A DNA stretch of 34,395 nt from an uncultured Candidatus Melainabacteria bacterium (GTDB lineage: Bacteria; Cyanobacteriota; Vampirovibrionia; Gastranaerophilales; Gastranaerophilaceae): assembly GCA_949915775.1 (NCBI GenBank), contig CATLEG010000012.1, forward strand, positions 1 to 34,395, read 5' to 3'. A program made the translations under genes and the position numbers. Of this stretch, positions 16,007 to 22,951 are shown piece after piece. Position 1 is the first letter of the stretch. The number at the start of each line of letters is the position of its first letter. The notes beneath the pieces are model-generated. The model ran no database searches and was not told the origin of the DNA. It saw only the letters and a list, made by a program, of their open reading frames with translations.

Positions 16007-16891
16007 TTAATAAAATATTTTAAGAATTAAATTTAGGGTATTTCGGTACCCTAAATTTTTTCTTTCCTGCCATAAAAATTTAATAGTTTCAGGGCGAATT
16101 TTTAGGTTATTTTGAATATTTATTATTGTAGTTTTGTCATTATGCAGCTTTTTATTACCGGTTACAAGTGTGCAATTACCGGCATTATTTTTGTGACGTC
16201 TATATGCGGCAAGCGGTTTATAAATTATTGCAGAGCCGCCGATTAAATGTGCAAAATTAAATAAAAATTTATCAGGACAAATTCGCCAAGCATCAGTATT
16301 TTTGTAATTTAAAATAAGTTCTATTGAAGATTTTCTAAACATTGCTGATGAATTGGGCGACCAATACCATCCGCCAAAATGTTTTTTTACTATATTAAAA
16401 AATGTTTGAGACGGATTTTCAATATCATCTTGAACTTGTTTCAGCATCTCATCTTTGTTATAAGCCGGTGATGAGATTGAACAAAGTGTATGAATTTCAT
16501 CATCTCCATCTATTTCCATAATTTGACAGGATGTAAAAGCTACAGATGTTTGCAAATGAACTCTGATATGAGTTTGAGCATAATCGGGCATTAAAATATC
16601 ATCACTATCTATAAAGCTTACAAATTGACCTTGTGCAATTTTTAGACCTGAAATCATTGCAGCAAGCTGGCCTTTATTTTGTTCATGTTTAATTAATGTG
16701 ATTTTTAAGTCTTGATTATCTGAAATAAATTGCTCAATAATTTCACAGGAATTATCTTTAGAACAGTCGTCTATAACGATTATTTCAAAATTAGTATAAG
16801 TTTGCGATTTTATGCTTTCAAGTGTTTTTAAAATATATTTTTCGTAATTATATGAAGTTACAATAAAAGAAACTTGTGGTAATTTAAGCAT
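16007..16891 (-). CDS. Glycosyltransferase family 2
   Basis: PQVSFIVTSYNYEKYILKTLESIKSQTYTNFEIIVIDDCSKDNS...SFIDSDDIL, GT-A fold motifs. Confidence 0.93.
   Translation of the reverse strand: MLKLPQVSFIVTSYNYEKYILKTLESIKSQTYTNFEIIVIDDCSKDNSCEIIEQFISDNQDLKITLIKHEQNKGQLAAMISGLKIAQGQFVSFIDSDDILMPDYAQTHIRVHLQTSVAFTSCQIMEIDGDDEIHTLCSISSPAYNKDEMLKQVQDDIENPSQTFFNIVKKHFGGWYWSPNSSAMFRKSSIELILNYKNTDAWRICPDKFLFNFAHLIGGSAIIYKPLAAYRRHKNNAGNCTLVTGNKKLHNDKTTIINIQNNLKIRPETIKFLWQERKNLGYRNTLNLILKIFY
16030..16062 (+). terminator. Intrinsic terminator in the + direction (downstream of ahcY and the tandem repeat)
   Basis: 11-bp stem AATTTAGGGTA / TACCCTAAATT with TTTCGG loop followed by a T-run; lies inside the 3' end of the convergent GT2 CDS. 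Confidence 0.75.
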
Positions 16892-17945
16892 TTCTTTCCT
16901 CTGCTAATAATCTTTCCATTTTTTTGTTATGACGAATAGAAGTAAGTAAGGCTGTGATTATGAAAGCTAATCCGATTCCGCCCGTTACAATTTCAGGAAT
17001 TTCTTTTACTGTAGACACAAGCATCAAACAGGCTAATGCTCCGATTGCCCAATGTGCACCATGTTCAAGATATAAAAACTGTTTTAGAGTCTTTTTTTCT
17101 ACAAGCATTATTGTCAAAGAACGGACAAACATTGCACCGATAGCAAGTCCGATTGAAATAATAACAATATCTTTACTAAGGGCGAATGCACCCAAAACCC
17201 CATCTAAAGAAAAAGATGCATCTATCAATTCAAGATATATGAAACTTACCAATCCCGTGCAAGCTGTACCTTTTACACAATTAGAAAGCCGTTTTTCTTC
17301 TTGTTTTTCTAAATAATGAGCAAATCCTTCAATTGCAAGATAAGTTACAATACCGGAAATTCCGGCTACCATAACTGGAATTTTCTGTTCAAAAGATACA
17401 CATTTTTGTGTAGCGAGAAGCATTAACAAAGATAATAATATTTCAATTCCTTTAAAATGATCTAAATGTGCAAGCCAGTTTTCAAGCGGTCTAATCCAAT
17501 GAACTTCTTTTTTATGATTAAAAAAGTAATTAAAAAATAGCATAACCAAAAACATTCCGCCGAAAGTTACAATAGGCGCATGTGTTTGTTGAAGATAATA
17601 TGCATATTTATCTGCATTCGTAATTGCGATTTTTACAACTTCCAGCATTTGTAATTTCGCAAAAATAGAAACAACTAAAATCGGGAATAAAAATCTCATA
17701 CCAAATACAGCAATAATTATACCCCAGGTTAAAAATCTCATTCTCCATTTGTGACTCATTTTTTCAAGTTTCATCGCATTAACAACAGCATTGTCAAAAG
17801 ATAAACTTATTTCCAAAATTCCAAGAACAATTGCAATGAAAACGCAGGTTACCCCTGTTCCCGGATGAATATGCTCCCCCCATAAATAAGCCCCGATAAG
17901 ACCTACAATTGTTATAGCGTATGATTCCCAAAAATATTCCAACAT
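16884..17945 (-). CDS. DUF475/TerC-like integral membrane protein
   Basis: LEISLSFDNAVVNAMKLEKMSHKWRMRFLTWGIIIAVFGMRFLFP and second repeat LIDASFSLDGVLGAFA. Confidence 0.85.
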   Translation of the reverse strand: MLEYFWESYAITIVGLIGAYLWGEHIHPGTGVTCVFIAIVLGILEISLSFDNAVVNAMKLEKMSHKWRMRFLTWGIIIAVFGMRFLFPILVVSIFAKLQMLEVVKIAITNADKYAYYLQQTHAPIVTFGGMFLVMLFFNYFFNHKKEVHWIRPLENWLAHLDHFKGIEILLSLLMLLATQKCVSFEQKIPVMVAGISGIVTYLAIEGFAHYLEKQEEKRLSNCVKGTACTGLVSFIYLELIDASFSLDGVLGAFALSKDIVIISIGLAIGAMFVRSLTIMLVEKKTLKQFLYLEHGAHWAIGALACLMLVSTVKEIPEIVTGGIGLAFIITALLTSIRHNKKMERLLAEERNA

Positions 17946-18015
17946 ATAATCTCCTTTTTAATCATTATACGCTTAAAATGCTAATTATGCAAGAATATGA
18001 ACAATTTACACAATC

Positions 18016-18160
18016 AATAGGGATTTATATACAAGTTTACACAGAAATAGTCCCGTCATGCTAAACTCGTTTCAGCATCTCATGTGTTTGAGACCCTGAA
18101 ACAAGTTCAGGGTGACGTATAGAGTTGATTTTAGTGTAAACTTGTATATAAATCCCTATT
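18016..18160. repeat. 145-bp palindromic element with 27-bp perfect terminal inverted repeats
   Basis: AATAGGGATTTATATACAAGTTTACAC (18016-18042) and its exact reverse complement at 18134-18160, enclosing a REP-like palindrome at 18054-18117. Confidence 0.95.
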
Positions 18161-18218
18161 AACATTACTTGTAAAAAGATTTTGCTCATGTCATAATTTT
18201 ATTATTGAAAGGCGTGTC

Positions 18219-18926
18219 ATGGCAAATACTCTAGTATATTTATTAGACGGAAAAATTTATATTAATTTAACCAATAAATGCACAAATGACTGTATATTTT
18301 GCCTCAGAAAAGACAAAGATGATGTTGTCGGGCAAACTTTGTGGCTGGATAATGAAAATTCAACTGCTCAAGATGTTATAGAGCAGTTTGAAAATTTCTT
18401 GTCAGAAGGCAAGAAGACAAGAAGACAAGAAGACAAGCCATTATCAGAAAATAAAGTTTTAGATAATGACCTGACCTCCTGTCATCCTGACATCCTGACT
18501 TCTGAAGTAATTTTCTGCGGTTACGGTGAACCAATGCTAAAATTTGAAGTCTTAAAAGAAGTTGCAAAATATATTAAGCACAAATACCCTGATACAAAAA
18601 TTCGTGTAAACACAAACGGTCATGCGAATTTTGTATATAAAAGAAATATCGTTTTAGAATGCAAAGGACTTGTTGATGAATTCTCAGTAAGTCTAAATGG
18701 TTCAACAAAAGAAGAATACAATGAACTTTCTCAGCCGAAATTTGATGAAGCTTATGAGGAAGTTAAAAAATTTATTGCATCTTGCTCAGATGAAAATATT
18801 TCAGTTGTAGCAAGCGTTGTCGAAGGTTACAAAGGCAGACATCTTGACCTTGAAGCCTGTGAACAAATCGCCCAAGACTTAGGCGCGAAATTTAGAGTGA
18901 GAGAGTGGATTAAAAACGGATATTAG
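18219..18926 (+). CDS. Radical SAM protein, TatD-associated type
   Basis: INLTNKCTNDCIFCLRKDKDDVVGQTLWLDNE (CxxxCxxC), VIFCGYGEPMLKFEVLKEVAKYIKHKYPDTKIRVNTNGHAN. Confidence 0.88.
   Translation: MANTLVYLLDGKIYINLTNKCTNDCIFCLRKDKDDVVGQTLWLDNENSTAQDVIEQFENFLSEGKKTRRQEDKPLSENKVLDNDLTSCHPDILTSEVIFCGYGEPMLKFEVLKEVAKYIKHKYPDTKIRVNTNGHANFVYKRNIVLECKGLVDEFSVSLNGSTKEEYNELSQPKFDEAYEEVKKFIASCSDENISVVASVVEGYKGRHLDLEACEQIAQDLGAKFRVREWIKNGY
18402..18505. repeat. Imperfect palindrome with 8-nt periodic arms, inserted in frame in the radical SAM gene
   Basis: Left arm 18402-18445 and right arm 18462-18505; the right-arm reverse complement matches the left at 33/44 positions; left arm holds 3 exact copies of AAGAAGAC. 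Confidence 0.88.
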
Positions 18927-18945
18927 AAAAATAGGAAAAATTAAA

Positions 18946-19350
18946 ATGAAAACTCAAAAAATTACACAACAACAAAACTCTCAAATTTTTCAGGGCAATG
19001 TTTTTTTAACAAATAAACTCAGCAAAACTACTAATGCCCAAATGGAGCATGCTTTACCTGTTTTAAAAGAGATGTTTAAGAAGAAACCATATGATTTATT
19101 TATCAAAGAAGATGAAGCTAAAAAATGCTTGCTTTTTACAGTTAAAAATGGTCAATCTTCAAAGAATTCATCAACTGTTGCGCTAGTAAATGGCAAAGTC
19201 CGCCATGCAACAACATTTTATTGTGATATGGCTGACTTTATAAAAAAAGAATATGAAAAATCTATAGAAACATTAACATTTAAAGATAAATTCAAAAATT
19301 ATATTAATGTTTTTGGTAAAAAAATATTTAAAATACTTACAGATGAATAG
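18946..19350 (+). CDS. Hypothetical protein
   Basis: 134-aa ORF in the same direction between two confident CDSs; no recognised family. Confidence 0.6.
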   Translation: MKTQKITQQQNSQIFQGNVFLTNKLSKTTNAQMEHALPVLKEMFKKKPYDLFIKEDEAKKCLLFTVKNGQSSKNSSTVALVNGKVRHATTFYCDMADFIKKEYEKSIETLTFKDKFKNYINVFGKKIFKILTDE

Positions 19351-19374
19351 CAAATTGGCAGAAAGGATAAAAAA

Positions 19375-21546
19375 ATGAACGCAAATTTAGACAAAATTAT
19401 GAAACCGAAATCTATTGCAGTTATCGGTGCATCAACAAAAGAACACACTATTGGTTCTGACATTATGAAAAGATTACAGGAATATGATTTTAACGGAAAA
19501 ATTTATCCTGTAAATCCAAAAGGCGGAATTATCGAAGGTTTACAAGCTTATACTTCAGTTAGCGAAATCCCTGGTGAAGTTGATCTTGCAATTATCGTTG
19601 TAAACGCGAAATTTGTACTAGATACAATTGATCAATGCCATGCAAAAGGTATTAAAGGCTTATGTATAATCACAGCAGGTTTCAAAGAAACCGGTAAAGA
19701 AGGTGCTGAAGCTGAAAAAGCATTACTTGCAAAAGTTAGAGAATACGGTATGAGATGTGTTGGTCCAAACTGTCTTGGTGTTGTAAACACTCACCCTGAT
19801 GTTAGAATGGACGGATGCTTCGCTGAATCTCTTCCAGAACGCGGAAATATCGGTTTTGTTTCTCAATCAGGCGCATTGGGCGGCGGTATCTTGAATATTT
19901 TGAAAGACTTAAATCTTGGTTTTGCTCAATTCATTTCAATCGGTAACCAAGCTGACGTTAACGCTGAAACTGCTATGGAATACTGGGAAAATGAAGAAGA
20001 TGTTGAACAAATTCTTTTATATATGGAATCAATCCAAAACCCTGCTAACTTTAGAAAATTAGCTTCAAGAATTTCTAAAAAGAAACCTATTTTAGCATTA
20101 AAAGCAGGTCGTTCAGCGGCAGGTGCATCAGCAGCATCTTCTCATACTGGTTCATTAGCAGGCGCAGATAAGGCTGCAAACGCTTTGTTGAGCCAATCAG
20201 GTGTAATTAGAGAATACTCTTTGAAAAACTTATTCTCAACTGCAAAAGTTTTTGCAAACTGTCCTATACCAAAAGGCGATAGAGTTGCAATTATAACAAA
20301 CTCAGGCGGCCCTGGAATTATGGCAACTGATGCGGTTTGTGAATACGGTATGCAAATGGCTAAAATTTCAGATGCTACAAAAGATAAATTGAGAAGTTTC
20401 TTACCATCAGCTGCATCTGTTAAAAACCCTATCGATATGATTGCATCAGCTCCTATCGAACACTACAAACAAACTCTTGAAACAGTTATCGCTGATGAAA
20501 ATGTAGATATGATTATGGTTATCTACTTGCCATTCTTAGGATTGAAAGATATTGATGTTGCAAAAGCTGTTATGGAAATTAAAGCTCAATATCCTCAAAA
20601 ACCTGTTATTGGCGTGTTTATGACTAAGAGTGAATTCTTTACAGCATTGTCTGATATGAACGTTAATATGCCATTCTTTATGTATGCAGAAGAAGCTGCT
20701 GATGGATTTAACAGACTAAATCAACAAAGAAAATGGATGGAAAGACCTGAAGGCAAAATTCCTTGCTACGATGTTGATAGAGCAAAAGTTGAAAGCATTA
20801 TTAAAGGTTCATTATCTGAAGGCAGAGCACAACTTACAACTCTTGAATCAATTGATGTTTTACAAGCTTACGGAATCAGAGCTTGCAAATACGGTTTGGC
20901 AACTAACGAAGAAGAAGTCGTATCACTTGGTAACTCAATCGGCTACCCTGTAGTTATGAAAATGACTTCAAAAACAACATCACATAAAACAGATGTCGGC
21001 GGTGTTGTAGTTAACATCAAATCAGAAGAACAATTGAGACGTGAATACAAAGGACTTCTTGAAAGATTGGAAGCAAAAGGCTTGTTAGAAGGTCTTGAAG
21101 GCGTAATCATTCAGGAAATGGTAAAAGGTTCACGTGAAATGGTTTGCGGTATTGCAACAGATCCGCAATACGGTCCTATGATGATGTTTGGTTTAGGCGG
21201 TGTATTCGTTGAAGTTATGAAAGACGTAACTTTCAGAATTGCTCCTTTAACAGATGTTGATGCTGATGAAATGATTAAATCAGTAAAAGCATACAAATTG
21301 TTACAAGGTGCAAGAGGCACAACACCTGCACAAATCGACCAAATTCAAGAAACATTGTTGAGATTATCTCAATTAGTTTCTGATTTTAAATTCATCGACG
21401 AATTAGATATCAACCCATTGTTGATTTCTGAAACAACAGGTGAAGGTATTGCAGTAGACGGACGTATCAAAGTAAGACTTGAAGAAGCTAAAGAAGCTTT
21501 GGGAATGGCTTGCTCTTGCGGCTGCGCAACTTGCTCTTGCCATTAA
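19375..21546 (+). CDS. Fused alpha-beta NDP-forming acyl-CoA synthetase (acetate--CoA ligase, ADP-forming family)
   Basis: KSIAVIGASTKEHTIGSDIMKRL CoA-binding, GFVSQSGALGGGIL, SSHTGSLAGAD His region, C-terminal ATP-grasp (GYPVVMKMTSKTTSHKTDVGGVVVNI). Confidence 0.93.
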   Translation: MNANLDKIMKPKSIAVIGASTKEHTIGSDIMKRLQEYDFNGKIYPVNPKGGIIEGLQAYTSVSEIPGEVDLAIIVVNAKFVLDTIDQCHAKGIKGLCIITAGFKETGKEGAEAEKALLAKVREYGMRCVGPNCLGVVNTHPDVRMDGCFAESLPERGNIGFVSQSGALGGGILNILKDLNLGFAQFISIGNQADVNAETAMEYWENEEDVEQILLYMESIQNPANFRKLASRISKKKPILALKAGRSAAGASAASSHTGSLAGADKAANALLSQSGVIREYSLKNLFSTAKVFANCPIPKGDRVAIITNSGGPGIMATDAVCEYGMQMAKISDATKDKLRSFLPSAASVKNPIDMIASAPIEHYKQTLETVIADENVDMIMVIYLPFLGLKDIDVAKAVMEIKAQYPQKPVIGVFMTKSEFFTALSDMNVNMPFFMYAEEAADGFNRLNQQRKWMERPEGKIPCYDVDRAKVESIIKGSLSEGRAQLTTLESIDVLQAYGIRACKYGLATNEEEVVSLGNSIGYPVVMKMTSKTTSHKTDVGGVVVNIKSEEQLRREYKGLLERLEAKGLLEGLEGVIIQEMVKGSREMVCGIATDPQYGPMMMFGLGGVFVEVMKDVTFRIAPLTDVDADEMIKSVKAYKLLQGARGTTPAQIDQIQETLLRLSQLVSDFKFIDELDINPLLISETTGEGIAVDGRIKVRLEEAKEALGMACSCGCATCSCH

Positions 21547-21580
21547 TAATAGGTGCAATTGCACTATATAAAAACTAAAG

Positions 21581-21606
21581 AAATAACCCTCATCAGAGGG
21601 TTATTT
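21581..21606. terminator. Bidirectional intrinsic terminator
   Basis: AAATAACCCTC-ATCA-GAGGGTTATTT, 11-bp perfect stem followed by a T-rich tract. Confidence 0.85.
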
Positions 21607-21876
21607 TTATTTTATAAATTTTAAAAATTTGCCAAATCCTTTACCTAATCCTCTAAAGAAATTAGAAACTCTGCCGCATTGAGGCTCACAATACTCAAAA
21701 CTGCGGTATTTTCGTATAGTTTCATTTAATGGTTTCGGGTTACATTTTCGTATTTCTTCACGTAATTTATTATTAACAGCTTCAGACGATTTAAAAGATT
21801 TTTTGTTAAGATATTCTCTATTCTTTTGCATCTGGTATTGTAGAGGCTCTGGTAGCGAAACATAATCTCTTGCCAT
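21607..21876 (-). CDS. Small basic hypothetical protein (ATG at 21876 preferred)
   Basis: 89-aa ORF MARDYVSLPEPLQ...; AAGGGA ribosome-binding site; C-terminus NFFRGLGKGFGKFLKFIK. Confidence 0.6.
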   Translation of the reverse strand: MARDYVSLPEPLQYQMQKNREYLNKKSFKSSEAVNNKLREEIRKCNPKPLNETIRKYRSFEYCEPQCGRVSNFFRGLGKGFGKFLKFIK

Positions 21877-21957
21877 AATTTTCCCTTTCATTTTAAAAAA
21901 TTTCCCTTACTCATATATAAAAACTAAATCGTCGAAACTATTGCTATGAGTATAGTA

Positions 21958-21982
21958 ATACTATACTATACTATACTATACT
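21958..21982. repeat. Pentanucleotide microsatellite (ATACT)5
   Basis: ATACTATACTATACTATACTATACT read directly. Confidence 0.95.
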
Positions 21983-22020
21983 GGACTACTCAATGCTTTC
22001 CGGCTTTGTAAAATTTTATT

Positions 22021-22140
22021 AAGGTGCTACGCACGTAGCCCTGTTGGTAAGCATTGGTGAAAATTTAAAAGATTCTAGTGTAAGGTTTACGCACGTAGCC
22101 CTTCCGATAAATATTAGTGAGAACTTAAAAGATAATAGTA
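22021..22140. repeat. Diverged 60-bp tandem duplication carrying TACGCACGTAGCCCT
   Basis: 22021-22080 and 22081-22140 align without gaps at 43/60 positions; the block GCACGTAGCC is identical. Confidence 0.75.
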
Positions 22141-22144
22141 ATTG

Positions 22145-22170
22145 TAGGTTGGGCTTTCAGCCCAACAATT
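22145..22170. repeat. REP-like hairpin TAGGTTGGGCTTTCAGCCCAACAATT
   Basis: Self-complementary TTGGGCT/AGCCCAA; the reverse complement of the whole unit recurs at 22817-22842 (25/26). Confidence 0.85.
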
Positions 22171-22266
22171 AAAATTAAGGGTGCTATGCGTCCCTTCAAC
22201 CCCGCAGCAAGTATTCTTTTCAAATTTATCTTTTACATTATGCCCTACGCGGGCGGCGGAAACTTT

Positions 22267-22290
22267 GTACCGACAAAGTTTCACAAAACT
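22267..22290. repeat. Hairpin GAAACTTTGT-ACCG-ACAAAGTTTC
   Basis: 10-bp perfect stem, 4-nt loop. Confidence 0.85.
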
Positions 22291-22667
22291 CGCCACGACG
22301 CTACGTTCACTAATAATCTGTACGGCTCACTAAAAGGAGTGTAAACTCGCACTCCGCACAAATATTTTATAAATAATTACAATATATAATTTGGCAACGT
22401 GCGTAGCACTCAAACAATACACTCCTTTGTAATTTGTTCGCCTACAATTATTGTTCACTCCGCTATTGTGGCAATCTTACATATGGTTCGACCATTAACG
22501 GAACGAACAATCAATGTTTGCGAAACAACAACAAAGCGAGCATTGTCTGAACGATATTATAATTAGATTCTTCGCTACGCTCAGAATGACAAAAAGTGAG
22601 TTTGCGAGCTTTAGGTTGAGCAATTACAATTGATTAGTGAGTGTAGTGTAGGTCGAGAGCTTCTTTG

Positions 22668-22699
22668 TGGTACTTTCTTGTCGGCACAAGAAAGTACCA
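22668..22699. repeat. Hairpin TGGTACTTTCTTGT-CGGC-ACAAGAAAGTACCA
   Basis: 14-bp perfect stem, 4-nt loop, no T-run after it. Confidence 0.9.
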
Positions 22700-22816
22700 T
22701 GTTGATGAAAAAATTATTGAGGTATGGGGATGCATAATCCCCACATGATCAACCCTCTCCTGTCCTACGGACACCCTCTCCCAAGAGAGGGGAAATGGGC
22801 ACATCCCTTAATTACT

Positions 22817-22842
22817 AATTGTTGGGCTAAAAGCCCAACCTA
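22817..22842. repeat. REP-like hairpin AATTGTTGGGCTAAAAGCCCAACCTA
   Basis: Inverted copy of 22145-22170. Confidence 0.85.
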
Positions 22843-22951
22843 CGGTTACTCCTTTAATATAGTATTCTAAATAAGACCCTCACCCAAATTGCATTCATTT
22901 TCATGCTGAAAATAATGAAATTCTACCCTCTCCCTTGGAGAGGGGAAAATA

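Noticed and set aside
18376-18567. Minus-strand 63-aa ORF over the octamer palindrome
   Set aside because: Antisense of a confident CDS; its apparent peptide repeats derive from the palindrome.
21958-22140. CRISPR-like or phage attachment repeats
   Set aside because: Pentanucleotide microsatellite and a diverged 60-bp duplication; no spacers, no integrase or tRNA nearby.
22114-22296. 60-aa minus-strand ORF in the repeat island
   Set aside because: Runs through REP hairpins and has no ribosome-binding site; treated as non-coding.
22668-22699. Intrinsic terminator at the TGGTACTTTCTTGT hairpin
   Set aside because: Perfect stem but no downstream T-run and no gene ending nearby; better explained as a dispersed REP-like hairpin.
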